Part shown: positions 34,601 through 47,158 of the stretch, one piece after another
Position numbering within the stretch: position 1 is the first letter of the stretch
Layout: each line of letters starts with the position of its first letter
NCBI GenBank assembly: GCA_030159075.1
Contig: BROG01000467.1
Coordinates: 531,101-595,100, forward strand
Direction of reading: 5' to 3'
Length of the DNA: 64,000 nucleotides
From: Atrina japonica
Lineage: Eukaryota > Mollusca > Bivalvia > Pterioida > Pinnidae
The notes under the pieces: generated by a model
The model's database searches: none
Seen by the model: only the letters and a program-made list of their open reading frames with translations
Told to the model about the DNA's origin: nothing
Program-made: the position numbers and the translations under genes

Positions 34601-36587
34601 ATTTCTCTCAAAAATAAACCAAATTTCTCAATTTAATTCAACCTCAATTTCTCTTCATATATAGCTTTTATCATATTGCGTGCAATCATGAATATGTCCC
34701 TCGCATGTACATGTATCAACCATTGACAATTTCCTGTCCATTTTGTTGAGGAGTGGTTCTTTTTTATTTTATTGGGACACTTTGGCGTATTCTATGGTCG
34801 GTTTCTTGCTGGGGTTTTCAGCAATGTAACACCACATGACAAAGACTTACGAGTCCAAGGAATGGTTACAAGTCAAATCCCACCCCCACTTTGGAAACAT
34901 GTAAATCAGCACTTAATGGAGTTAAATGGGCACCTAAAAATATTTTTTTCAACACTTGGTAATATCTATTAAGGTAACGAAATGGTATTTAAAAATGTTT
35001 AACGAAATAGTGTTTATCTCAGAAGAGAGGATTTATTTTCAAAAATAATTTATGAGTATAATATGCTTTCTTGATAATTATAAGTCACAAATTCATGTCA
35101 CTGTTGACACTAGGCCAAATTTTCTGCCCCGATTTTAAGCGATGTTTTGGTGGTAAAATCAGGTTTTATATTTTTCATATACCTAATTGGGAAAAAATAC
35201 ATGCATTGTGCATTGGGAATGGAGTTGTACTTTGGTTCCGTGGATACTGGGGATGAATTTCATGGATATAATGAAATTGGTTATTGTTCCTACCACTTTG
35301 GGACTAGTGAATTAGTTGAAAACAAATTTTACTAGTCCAACTGACCTTGAGACAAAAATGCTAAATTTGACCCCTGTACACATGAAGCATAAAACACCAT
35401 TAAACAAAAAATATATATTATGACATGTTGGATCACAGCACAAGCAGGAAATGGAAATTTAAACTGAGATAAATTTGTACATGTAATTGTACACTGCTTG
35501 CAGCAGATGTCCGCATAACTAATTCCTGGCACAGAATAGAAATCTGTTTCATCATAAATACAATGAACCTCGATTGTATTGTACTCTGTATATGCACATT
35601 TATCTACAAGTCACTTCCAATCAACCACTGCCCGAGTGTCATGTTATCATATTAACAGCGTTTTTGATAAAGATCCAAGTCCTAAAATAGTTACTGGAGA
35701 AGATCAATGCAAAATAAATGTGAATGTAGATGTAGTTTCATTTTATAGATAGATGACTACCTAGATGTGCAAGTACATATATTAGACTACCAACTGTGGT
35801 TATGGTAATATTTATGGTAATTTCCTTAATACCCTGTAGCTTGAATTATTATCAATGAAATAACACTCAAATTATCTCCCGTCTATGTCAATGTTCACAT
35901 GAAGGTGTAGACAAAAGTTAAAGAGACTTTTCTATGCTGTTTTCAGATCTGGATAAGGGGCCCATTCCCAATTTCTGATTTCAAAATATAGCATTTTCAA
36001 ACAAATGTCTGTAATTGAGTTTTTCTGTTACCGTATACAAAAAGTACATGTAATTAACCAATTTACCCCAACAGACAAATGTGGATTGGACAAAGTCATT
36101 GATTTACACAACAGTCCAATCTTTTTCAGGGGTCTATGAGTTAAATATTGAATATTTCCCATTTTTCACCATTTCTGCTGACAATCAGCCTTTCACCTCT
36201 GTAATGACATAATTTAGACAGACTGTAAGTTTACATGTGTTAATTTATCATGGTAATAGAATACCTAGGCCCCTATATATATATATAAGGGGGTTAACAT
36301 CATCAACATGCCGGTCCTGTAAAAAGCACCCATATTCCCAATACAAAATCTATTTTTTCCCAATTTTGATCAAAAATTTCCCATTATGTTCACTATGGCA
36401 TGTCGTTCACATTCAGTATTAAACAATAAAAATCTAGTACATGTATGAACTGCACTTTGAAGTCTTCAGATGAAATCCATGTTGTCAATTAAATAAAAGA
36501 AATTTTGTCTTTATTCTTATGACCAGTTACTTTTTTCCCAATTTGAGCCATTGCAGTGTAAAATTCCCAAAAAGGCTATATTAACCA

Positions 36588-36589
<2 letters not shown>

Positions 36590-36640
<51 letters not shown>

Positions 36641-36653
36641 TAACACACACACA
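36590..36653. repeat. Compound TA/AC microsatellite
   Basis: A TA run is followed by an interrupted AC run. Confidence 0.95.
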
Positions 36654-36679
36654 TGTAGGAAGACTACAGGTATAAATGC

Positions 36680-36930
36680 ACAGGTGTACCAAGGTAAATT
36701 GGCACATGTTAGTTTATAAACACGACAAGTCTTAATCAAATCATCTTAATCAAATCATAACAGGGGTGACAAGCTTCTTGTCATCACAAAAGTATTAGAG
36801 ATTCAGTAATGCATTTAGCCTGTGCATGGCAATATGTTTTACTTGTATAACCTATTTTGGGGAAGTAGACTGCATTGTTTTGGTTTATGACTGAATCGGA
36901 TGTGCCATTTTACCTTGATAGACCTGTACA
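36680..36930. repeat. Dispersed repeat also seen at 44640-44780 and 45127-45400
   Basis: Shared words include AAGGTAAATTGGCACATGTT or a variant, AAATCATAACAGGGGTGACA, and a CAAAAGTATTA or CAAAAATATTA block. No coding potential is seen. Confidence 0.6.
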
Positions 36931-38451
36931 TATGTACATGGCTTTTTATTTCAATTCATAATAAAAAGATGTTTCCACACTAGATACAGTATTACATCAT
37001 TCCAGTAATATTCTTGTTAAAAAATGTATTAAGCCATTACATATAATAACCAATTGAATGCAAATAGCGGACATAAAAAGCATGGTAGATAAAACAAAAC
37101 AACAGTCCTTCCAAAATTAGGTCAACAACGTAAGTGTTAGATTCCATTAGTAAATCAATTGAGATTTTTCCCTAGCCATGAGTAACAACAAACCACACCA
37201 ATTATCAATTCCCTGTCACTATACTACACATTAATAAAATGTCTAACATTCTTCAGCTTTGTCATAAATCAATAAGGATCTAGTGTATCATGTACACATA
37301 TTTTTGTCACGGTGACTAATGGTAAATAATCCACATTTATTTTATAAACATGTAAATGTATGTACACAAGTTGCATATATATCCTACACACAGTTACTGC
37401 ATTAGCAGTTCGTGTACAGAGGATAAGCCAACTGTTTCTAATAATTTCTTGTTTGAATTTATCATTGTGGCGAAAATTGATAAAATACAGAAAAAATATT
37501 GATTATTAAAGACTTAGAGGGACAGTGAAGGTATATGATTCATTGAACCATTCATAAATTAATGCATATTATATTCTAACACCCACCAGATCTAGATGTA
37601 TAACAACTTTAACTGTTGTGAACACTGTTGTATAAAAATATCATACATCAAATTACAATGTATATAAATAAAAACAGAACGGTTATATACACAACGTGTA
37701 TCAAATGTTTTTACATTGTACAAGTTGCTGCTACAGATAGTATGAAATGCACTGTTGAGTGTTGTCTATTTATGGTAACAGAAAACAGCCTATCCTAATA
37801 ATCGATAAAGCCAGTAAAAATTTTGCCCTTTCCGAGACGAGAAACGATCAGAACAATTTTCTGTCCCGATTTTGTAAAGCAGAGTTTTATCAGGCTGAAA
37901 ATACGCGCCAAACTGTGCGTTCCTGCAATTAGTCCAACACCATTCAATGTTTCGAAATACGAATGAATTTTCATATGCATATATAAAACTAAAAGGTGTG
38001 TTTATTTCCAATCCTATGAGCAACACTTAGATTTAAATAAGATATACGATTGAGCGCGTACTAAATATAAACCTGTGTGTCACCTTAATGTAACTGTCAC
38101 CTATACTGCAGTATGCCCACATAAATTATACCCGGTTTTACAACCGGACACGTGTTCCCACCGCTAATCTAATAAGAAAGGTGCCTAAACTGCATATATC
38201 AACCCCGTGATGTTCTCTGGAGCAAGTAATAGAACTGTCTAAATAATATATAAAACTATAATGATAAAATAGATTTACTTTCATTATGTAACGTATTGAT
38301 ATGCTTGGCTGTCCGCCAGAAAATATGGCGTCCCCATAATTTTACCGGCTTATTCAACTTCAAGGCACTGACACAGGTAAGCAAGATAGAAATAGTGGAA
38401 ATTCAAATAAAATAAATATTTCCGACGAGTCAGTCTCGAAATTATACTTAC

Positions 38452-38503
38452 CGATATTGAAAATGCATAGAAAAACTCCTAATAGTACATATAATATATC
38501 CAT
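38452..38503 (-). CDS. Ig gene exon 1: start codon and signal peptide
   Basis: On the minus strand, ATG at 38503 begins 17 codons plus one base ending at a GTAAGT donor. The peptide MDILYVLLGVFLCIFNI has a short acidic start and an uninterrupted hydrophobic core, as expected for a secretory signal; cleavage probably falls just after the exon junction, near Gly18-Ala22. The phase-1 donor matches the phase-1 acceptor of exon 2. No other ATG in frame precedes it closely. The 21.8-kb distance to exon 2 is the weakest link of the model, because an undetected exon or a different partner is possible. Confidence 0.75.
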
Positions 38504-38558
38504 TTTGCTCTGCAGTTTAAACGCACCGGCAAATCTCTCGAAATGACCTTCTGTCTCG

Positions 38559-38566
38559 TGACGTCA
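38559..38566 (-). promoter_or_regulatory. Palindromic CRE-like site upstream of the Ig gene
   Basis: TGACGTCA is the perfect CREB/ATF octamer and lies 56 bp before the start codon on the minus strand. Its position fits a proximal promoter or 5' UTR. No TATA box was seen nearby. The same octamer arises at times by chance, so function is inferred. Confidence 0.5.
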
Positions 38567-39236
38567 CAAAGGTAAAAACGATGCCCCCTAGTGTAATAAT
38601 CCAGTAGCACTGAAAAGATAATTGCATACAGCGGACATTCGGATGGGCTGCTTTCCTTTGAAATGCAGTGTTAGACGCCGAAAGATAGCGTAGATGTTCA
38701 CACTTTCTCAGTTTTGTTAATTACAAACCATTCTCTGGAAGACTACAGAGCTGCGATATACAAAGTGTAAATAGCGATTCCATTTTACTTGACATGGTCT
38801 ATTTAAAGCGCCTGTACACAGTTTAAACTATGAGAGAAGTTAATCGTATACAAACCCCAGGAAGAGAATTTACACACACATTTATCTCTATGTGCGTGTG
38901 TTTATCAAAAAATGTTTAGACTTTAATTATGCAATTTAAAACCGTTTTATTAGTTTTAGCATGTGTAAATAATCATGTTAGTACCGTATGTCATTTATGT
39001 ACTACGGGTATAGTGGATATCTGTAAACACGGATTACGCCTTCATGTCATGTTGTATTTTTAGTTTTGTATTTACACCACTCGGTTTATTCAAAATTTAT
39101 AACATGGCATCCTTGTCGAAAATGAACAATATAAAAAATATAGATAAATTAAACAACAAGATAGTATAGGATATTTACATGAATCGGAAGACTGCGCTCT
39201 ATTTGTTAAAGCGGCCATGTAGTACTTTGCTGTTTA

Positions 39237-39276
39237 TCTATCTATCTATCTATCTATCTGTCTGTCTGTCTGTCTG
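39237..39276. repeat. TATC then TGTC microsatellite
   Basis: About five TATC units are followed by about four TGTC units. Confidence 0.95.
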
Positions 39277-39664
39277 CCTATAAACATAAGTAGGATTTCG
39301 ACTTTATTTACAAGCATTCCAATTAATATAAAATGTTGGTTTCATACATGAATGTACGTGTCACATACAGAACATGTAAACAGTAAACGAAATACCTTCT
39401 CTTCACCTGTGCTCCATCAATAAAGGTATGCTTGGCTTGATACAGGTGATGTTCTAGCGTACATGTACATTTTTCATGCACTGCGGATTAGCTACAGTTT
39501 GGAAAGTGTTTTAGTTGTTGATACTGCCGGGATGTGTGCTTCCACATTAGAAATGCACATGTGGTATATTGTGTGAGATATTAACTTAATAAAGGAGGAT
39601 TCAGGGGTGTGTTTGTTCTATCGCCATCTAACGATATGGATCACTTTTACTAGCAATATATAAA

Positions 39665-39842
39665 ACTTTATATCGCTGCTTTTACTAATGCATATAGCTA
39701 AATAGGGACTACATTCGGACTATATCGGACCTTTTTATGCTAAAATGCACTACTTTATATCGCTGCTTTTACTAATGCACTATTTTATAGCTAGGGATAG
39801 ATAGGGACTACATGACCCTCGGACTATCGGACCTTCGGGATG
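39665..39842. repeat. 87-bp direct duplication ending in a foldback-like word
   Basis: ACTTTATATCGCTGCTTTTA occurs at 39665 and 39752; both copies continue to TAGGGACTACAT and a CGGACTAT-CGGACC word. The second end, CGGACTATCGGACCTTCGGG, resembles the right ends of the foldback-like elements at 43767 and 52674. Confidence 0.75.
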
Positions 39843-42800
39843 TATGCAGTAAATATCGAACGGGTCTTAGAGCAACATTCTACAACAAGGAAGTTTGTAC
39901 AAGGATCGTCACTTCCTGTAGACATATCGCTGCTAATCGTGTGCCAATATTAATTCATCGAGGGATATGCCTGAAATTATACCTGTGCTACAGTGAGAGA
40001 GGTTATTCAAATGCGCACCGATATTGCGAGAAATCGGGTTAATTTTTATAGCAAATTAATAACTTCAAGCAGAGTTAGAGAGAGAAAGAGACAGAGAGAC
40101 GTCTGTAACAAAACTCTTCGAGAACATCCGAAACGGATTTAATCGGTCCTTTTGTTTTAGGTTGACGGGACCTCCAGAATATCCGATACTGGTTGACATA
40201 TAAATGATCCTTGCACGTGCTGCAATTGGCCGAATTTCGGTCCGATTCATGGTTACTTGTTTGTTTTTTGGTAAAATCACCAAAAAGTAAGTTAAAATCG
40301 GGACAGAAATTCGGGACGTGTACTTGGAAGTTTGTGACCTGGTAAAAACCCGCGATTCATTAAAATCATGATATCATGTTATTTTTTATATATCTTTTAA
40401 ATGACCAGTCTCTACACGGATTTACATGCTAATCAAGGGGTTTATTTTTTAGAACAATGTTGCGTGTACTTTTGTTTTAACCATTTCCATAAGTTTACAT
40501 TGTCATCGATTTCATACGTGACGATACGAACATAAAACAACATCCATGTCCGCCTCATGGCTGCGTTTATATTAAGCTTTGTTAAGACCTTTAATTTTAC
40601 CCGTCTCCAACTGACTTCAAATCCATTTCAAAACTTGTGCATGTCAATTAATTGTGCTGACGTGTTGAGCTAAGGGCATAATCTGAAAACCAGGCACACG
40701 GCTTTCTGTTGTGACATCGCAGAGGCATTGACCGTCGTATTGACATGTAAATAATACGTTAAAACTGAATAGGACATTTAAACTCGTTGGCTGGCATTAT
40801 AAAACGGCAGATGTACAAATTAACAATGTCTACAGGCATTCTCACATTCAAAACGTTGTAAAAATACCAATTTGTTCTCAGAAAAGGCGTTACTTAATCT
40901 CTTTGTTATGGACTCGGAGTTTGGCTTTGTATTGAGTGTAGATATTCCAAACGGATATTTTGGCTATATTATTTAAATTTAGTAGTAATATACATTCTTC
41001 CATTCATTTGGAATTTCTAGTTACATTCTGACAATATAGCTCTGTCGGATTTCAGTCGAGGGAACAAACACACGCGCCGCACCCACTATTGGTGTGTTGT
41101 TGTTTTTTAATGTATTTATTTATAATTATTATTCCCCAATGGAAACATTAAATTTACAGGAACATGTTGGTATCAATGTCGCATTTAAACTTTTGGAATA
41201 TATATATATAAGCTTTGAATAAATCGTAACATGTGTCCTGTAGGGAGACCAAAGAGCTTGCACTTTCTAATTTGCTATAAATTGAATCATTAATGGTAGT
41301 ACACCTGAAGTTGCTGTTGCATTTAATATGACTAACATTTGTATTCTTGTTTATAACATAACAAACACACATACCTATGCTCGTATGGTGTTAACTGGTG
41401 AGTGCGTTTTTAAATGCACAGGTAAATGACATTAATTGGCAGGATAATAAATCGCTTTCTTGTTTTATAATTGTATCATACACTTACAGCATTTGTTTTT
41501 TATTGGTTCTAAATCCTCCCTTTAAAAAATCAACGCAATCGGCTGATCCTCTGCAGTAATCTGAATGAAAGAAAAAGTACAAAGTAGAAAGTAAAAAGAG
41601 CAAGCCCAGTCATCTTCATTTGAATGGAAAACCATTGAAATAAATTCCCTAATTTTCTATCAAATATTTTTCACATCCATTTTGGTAGATCCTTGTTATT
41701 TAATGGTGTTGACCCTCCTCCTAAGTTTGCCGAAAATCTATATACTATATTGTTGAAATGCAATAAGTGATGTATTGCTACAGAGAGCTGAGGATAAATA
41801 GGTAAAGTACAAGTTTCTAAGTCAGAAAATGTACTCTCAGAGTTCTTGAAATTTAAAGAAAATGTCCAGTGCAAACATTGCAGTTGTATGTTAATCATGT
41901 CCCCTGTTGTCACCGATGATGGTGGGAGGTGGAATAAAATGCACCAGTTTGATATTACTCAGAGTAAAACATATCCTGGTTTACGCATGTATGGAAGCTA
42001 GAATATTTCCAAAATTTACAAGAACTTACTCCATATCTCCACCCCTTGCTCTTGCTTAGCTTATGACCGATCAAATTATAATTCTATCATTGTCAAATTA
42101 TAATTCTATCATTGTCTGGGTGATCCTGAGTCTGTCTTGTGATACAATTTTCTAAAGATTAACCCTTATTTAGTGTACATTACTTGAAGCTAAAAAATAG
42201 CTCTCTGGGGCTTGAAAAATAATCTACCGAATTCTAAGAGGAGCACGCCCCTAACACTTGTTTCTTGCATGGATTGTGTTCATTGAACTTTGTGAAAATG
42301 AAGAGTTCCCTCTCGGTTTGAGTTCTAACAAACACACGTTTATAGGCCTACATAACACATCAGTTCCACCACACATGAACACCCCCATAGAAAGGGCACT
42401 GTTTTTATCTAAAAAGAAATCTTAGTTTTGATATGTATTTTATTCATTCATCACGTTCGAAAATACATATATATTATACCTCTACCCCGTTGGAAAATCC
42501 GGGATCCACCCTTGAACATGACGTCTTTTGAATGAGTACGGAAGACCTGTACCATTTATTTATAAAACAACCCATTAAATCTATTGATATTTCCAGACCA
42601 GGGAAATCAAAATATGACTCCAATGTTTTAGTCTCCATTTAAATACGGTAATGATACATTCCAACTCTTGCTGAAGGATGGCTTAAAAGATCTGTTTTGT
42701 TAAGTCTTAAAATAAATAGCTCAAGACTATGTACACAGTGGATACTTAGGAGTTTCTGTAAAACTTGTTACAAAAATGACACATGAATTAAAAACCAATA

Positions 42801-43481
42801 CATAAAGAAAATAAATAACTATGGAAATTTTCACAGACACGAAAAATTGGTAAATTGAATTGCAAATATAAAAGTTATTTTACCCGCTGAAAATTACTAA
42901 TCACGTTTTAAATCTTTTGTTGTATTGTCCTTATAACAATGCTAGTTTGCAAGTACTTGAGGGCATTGGAAATGCATTATTGTGGCGAGTTTTGGTGATA
43001 TCTAAATCTGGTGAATTAATGAGGGTTTGTTACAGGTGCCACAAACATTTAATACCTCCCTACGTGGAAAAATTGCGCTTTCATAATTAAAAGTACACAT
43101 GTAGCAAAGTTTGGTTTCAAGTTCACAATAAAATCATTATTGACGTTCAACCACTTATCAACAAATGTTTAAAAAATGAATTTAAAATAAGACCCAAATT
43201 TATATAGGTTATGCATGCAGCTAGATCCAATGAAAACAGAAATATACGCTGTGTTCGCAAAACTGTAACTTCTTTGGGCATGCTGCCGGGATGTTTTCGT
43301 ATGCTGCGTTTTACAGTTGCCCCTGTCAGAACAAGTAAAAATCGGCATAAAAACAGCCCACGACATAATCCTCAAAGGGATCCGATTGGCAAAACTGATT
43401 AATATTACTGTAGGAAATATAGTTTTGTATCGAAAATAAAACATTTTTTCATATACACATATTATTGAGTTCCAACGGTAA

Positions 43482-44282
43482 GACCATTCCATGTTTTTTT
43501 TCTATGTTAAGCGTCCACGCTGATTACACAAATCTTACTACCTTTTCGAAAAACACACGCACACAACCTGCTGTAAAATACAAAACACTTCAATTTTAAT
43601 TGTGACCATTAAACAGAAATAAATGGCATCAGGTTATGGAGTTGAGTTGAGTAAATTGGTTCTACTAATCGGAGCACACCACAATACCCTTTAAATCTGC
43701 ATTAGCTTTATTTTATCTGAACTGTGTCTGCATCTAACCAACTACAAAAATAAAACACTTTCACTCGGTGACATGTCGATAGTCCGACGGTCCGATAGTC
43801 CGACGGTCCGATAGTCCGACAGTTAAATCTCATGGCTATCAAGAGGATTAAACAGAACAAAAAGTCACTTAAATATTTGACGCAGTCTAGAAATTATTTT
43901 GCCGAGCGTAGCGAGGCGCGAAAATTATAAGACCCTCATTCAATAGCTCTGTATTAGATGTAATGATATTATTAAAAAAAATTTGGTCAGAAAAAGTGGG
44001 GGCCGCCCCCTGTGCTCCCTACGCCTATGTATTTTCTATAATGAACTGAAAAAAGGTCAAAGGTCAAGGTCAAAAGGTAAAAAATGTACCAAAAGTATCA
44101 AACCATCGGACTATCGGACCGTCGGACTATCGAACCGTCGGACTATCGGGATGTCCCCCTTTCACTCTGTGCGTTGTAAGGAACAATAATGTATTCCCGA
44201 TTACCAATTGTGCGTTTTTTTTAAATATGATGTCCTAAACCAAAGCGCATGCGGACGCTTAACATAGAAAATTGGAATGGCC
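43482..44282. mobile_element. Harbinger-like MITE, copy A, interrupted by a foldback element
   Basis: The ends are GACCATTCCATG...TATGTTAAGCGTCC and, reversed, GGCCATTCCAATTTTCTATG then TTAAGCGTCC. TAA flanks both ends (43479-43481 and 44283-44285), the 3-bp duplication typical of PIF/Harbinger. Without the 401-bp insertion it would be 400 bp, close to copy B at 49929-50339. No transposase is present. Confidence 0.85.
43767..44158. mobile_element. Foldback-like element, copy 1
   Basis: The element starts GGTGACATGTCGATAGTCC and ends, reversed, GGGGACATCCCGATAGTCC. Each end is built from about three tandem copies of the 16-bp word GATAGTCCGACGGTCC in opposite orientation. It is flanked by a perfect 9-bp duplication, CTTTCACTC (43758-43766 and 44159-44167). 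Terminal arms made of tandem repeats together with a 9-bp duplication are the hallmark of foldback or Mutator-like elements. The interior contains GCCGAGCGTAGCGAGGCGCG and has no transposase. Confidence 0.9.
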
Positions 44283-44792
44283 TAATATAAAGCAACAATC
44301 TTAATACATTCATAATGATTTATCACAACTTTTAACCCATCCCCGTTGCGGCCACGCCACAGATATGCCGTCGCATCGCAAATACCATAGCCTGGGTCGC
44401 ACCAGTTATTTTTGCGGTGACCTTGCACACTTGACAAAAATATTAATTAAGAACTTTTGCAACAAACCATAAATCAGGTTGGATTTACCTTCATGCTTGC
44501 ATTTGCTTCTCGGCAGAATGGTATACTGTAGTACAGAAAGGATGCAATGCTATGCCGCGACGGTAGGATGTAATGATTTGCATTATCCCTGGGTCAGCAT
44601 AACTGCAAGCGTGTCCTCTTAATAAAATCTAATTTGCACAAGTCATTTTTTTCAAAAGTATTTAGTTGTGACCATATAGTTTGACCACTACCAAGATAAA
44701 TTGCCATATGTTTACCAACAAAAAGAAGTCTACTAAAAGTACAACACAACAGGAGTGACAGCCTGCTAGTTTTCAGCACAGGTACATGTAAA

Positions 44793-45075
44793 CAGGACCA
44801 TCTAAGTGTGCCTTGGCCATAACCCCTGGATTTTTATTCTTATTTTATTTATTCTTTTCATCAAAACATGGTAAATTTGGGATATCCCAGAAAATGTGCC
44901 CAAACGACAGACTTAAGCCAAATGTGGTTACACCCTATATATAAAAAACCTTACGTCTGTTGTTAGGCCATATCTCCTGGTATATTCCAAAACTACCATG
45001 TGTTGATGAAAAGAATAAATAAAATTGACTTAAAAATCGAGGGGTTATGGGCAAGGCATAGTTAGATGGTCCTGT
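44793..45075. mobile_element. Hairpin element with about 105-bp arms
   Basis: The left arm, starting CAGGACCATCTAAGTGTGCC, and the right arm, reversed CAGGACCATCTAACTATGCC, remain alignable through CCATAACCCCT, TTTATTTATTCTTTTCATCA and ACATGGTA. The interior loop is about 70-80 bp. It is embedded in dispersed repeat sequence (44640-44780 and 45127-45400). No coding sequence is present. Confidence 0.85.
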
Positions 45076-45126
45076 CCACAAGTACCCGTGGTTGTCGACA
45101 CAAGAATAATGCAACTTTATTTCTAC

Positions 45127-46990
45127 CAAGATAAATTAGCACATATATGTTTACAAATTTTACAACAATTCCAAATTAAATCATAAACGAGGTGACAAGC
45201 TGAATTTAGACACAAAAATATTAAAACTATGGTTGTGCATGGAGTATTGTATTACGTGTACACTCCCGTTTTGGGGTAATAAACCATATTTTCTAGGTTT
45301 CTGGTAGAACCCGGATGTTCCACTCTCTAGATACAGTGATGCATGGAATCAGAGTAAGGTAAAGTTTTACCTGTAAACCACAGTTTTTTGGAAAATATAC
45401 CGTAACAGTATTGTTTTTGGTTTTAACAGAACCCGGGATGCGACTTTATCTAGGTGGAACTATATTTTGTTTGGAGTGTTTGCACAATATTTTCATTTCG
45501 TTACCATTTCAAAGACGCCTGTCTTAGCAAATCTGACTTTCAGTTGTTTTGAAATATTATATCAAATACAGAGATCAATATGCATGTCGACGGAAAAATC
45601 TTTCGTAAGTATTGAGATAGAAAAACTGATAATAACATCGAAATGTTTAAATTGCCCCATGTAATGATGTGCGACTGAATGACATCATGCATGTTATATA
45701 ATATGTATCGCCGACAAAACGAGGAGTTCGTCACAGCAGTTCCGTCAAACATCGACCTTTGCCTACGTTTACGTACCTACAGACATTTGTTCTATAACTT
45801 TAAACACCTTACTATCTGATATTAATGAGCTTATGTACGCTTCGGTGGTTTTCACTCTCATAAAGGCTTGATAATATAGTAGGAGCCCCAACCTTCACTG
45901 ACAAATTGCTAGTTGAATATTTTTATCTAAGGGTTCCCGCTGAGCAGTCGAGTAGTCGTTACATCAGACAACAAATGTTTACATTCCCGTCAGTTCAAAC
46001 TACCATACAAGACAGTTTAAGAGGATTAAATAGTTTGATTAAACAATTTCTATAGAAAGCCAGTCCGAATAAACACAACCATTATTTAACGCTTACGTCA
46101 TAATGGCGTTGGTGTTGTTACTATAATTATTACGTTTGCGGACTCGAAGAGCAGCTGACTGGTAGCTGATACAAATCAAATATTCCCCATATGCATGCAA
46201 ATAAAATTCCTTTGTTTATTTACTCACTGATTTATTGCAGGTAGATTGTTATAAATATAGGTCTGATAAATTTATGTCAACACATCGACAGCCCGCGGTT
46301 ACGTACCACGTATATGCCTATTTGTAACTAAATGTATTGGAAACACCCATTGCAAGATCGTCAGATCTATATTCTATGACCTAGCTTCTATTGGGAAATG
46401 ACTGTCGGAGAGAGAAAACATTGACTTCCTATTAGTACCATGAACCGAATGCCTGACGGCACGGGGGTTCGAATGTCCGATTGTCGGATAGATCGAAAGC
46501 TGGACCCGAAGTCGTCAAATTTATTGATTGATACCCAAGCTCAACTTTCAGTTTATTGTTTTTACTGCTATAGTCGTTTATAAAACTTCGTATTGCGTTA
46601 CGTAAAAATTGCGAATTGTTGAAATAAAACAATAATTTTTAGGCTTTTTCAGAGTTCTTCATTTAGGACAACTATTACGGTAGACATAATTCAAGCATGA
46701 TACAAGTCCGACCCGTTCATGATCCGCTACGTTAATATAAATTCCATATATGACACAACATCGAGCCGTTCCAGTATGATCCAAGATCCGGACTCACCGG
46801 CAATAAGGTTTTATTTGTTTTATTGATGTTGTACAGTGCAGTCAACAATTTTAACTAATTCACACCTTAAAACACATTTGGGCAGGTCTAAACCATTGAT
46901 TTACAGAAGAGTTCATTGTTTCTGCAGGGGTTGATGAGTTAAGTTATATGATGGCGATCAGATAAATTTATTGTTAGAGAAGAAAAACCG
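45127..46990. other. Intergenic DNA, mostly unfeatured
   Basis: The left part (to 45400) matches the repeat at 36680. Beyond that only short unsupported frames and AT-rich sequence are seen. Confidence 0.5.
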
Positions 46991-47049
46991 GTGACAATGG
47001 ACGCGGGGAGAGATCGACCGCCATCGTTGTTCAAATGAACTGACAAACT

Positions 47050-47158
47050 TTCTCACAAAATCAGCTAAGGTTCCAGCGGGTTTTGAACCTGCGCTCACTA
47101 AAGGCGAAAGACATCATGGTTTGAACGCAATGCTCTATCGATTTGGCCACGGATGCAT
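47050..47158 (-). mobile_element. SINE family II, truncated copy
   Basis: On the minus strand a tRNA-like head (CCGTGGCCAAATCGATAGAG, then a B-box-like GCAGGTTCAAAACC) is followed by AGCTGATTTTGTGAGAAAG, which is shared with the other family II copies. The rest of the body is missing. Confidence 0.7.

Larger units (their letters stand above)
16666..38451 (-). other. Intron 1 (21.8 kb)
   Basis: This very long first intron separates the signal-peptide exon from the first Ig exon. It contains the mobile elements and duplications listed individually. The blocks 19000-20400, 23860-24600, 30000-31980 and 35350-36590 hold AT-rich sequence with scattered TACATGTA words and no further supported features. 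Confidence 0.75.
1645..38503 (-). other. Gene locus: seven-exon Ig-superfamily cell-surface protein, probably GPI-anchored
   Basis: Seven minus-strand exons join into one open frame of 1155 nt (384 residues plus stop). Exon lengths are 52, 270, 96, 339, 179, 136 and 83 nt with intron phases 1,1,1,1,0,1. All donors read GTAAGT except exon 3 (GTAATA), and all acceptors are AG after a pyrimidine-rich tract. The product has a signal peptide (1-17), Ig domain 1 (about 25-139; Cys47, Trp65, Cys119), an Ig-like domain 2 (about 140-252; Cys177, Cys230), a third Cys-rich Ig-like region (253-357; Cys259, 275, 284, 311, Trp289) and a hydrophobic tail (368-384) running to the stop. Six N-glycosylation sequons are present: N21, N44, N127, N225, N261 and N315. 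Such proteins usually act in adhesion or recognition at the cell surface; the specific role is unknown. Intron 1 is 21.8 kb. No orthologue is recognised. Confidence 0.82.
38567..43478. other. Upstream intergenic DNA
   Basis: No coding exon was recognised. It contains a TATC/TGTC microsatellite (39237-39276), a two-copy local duplication (39665-39842) and otherwise AT-rich sequence with short unsupported frames. Confidence 0.6.
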
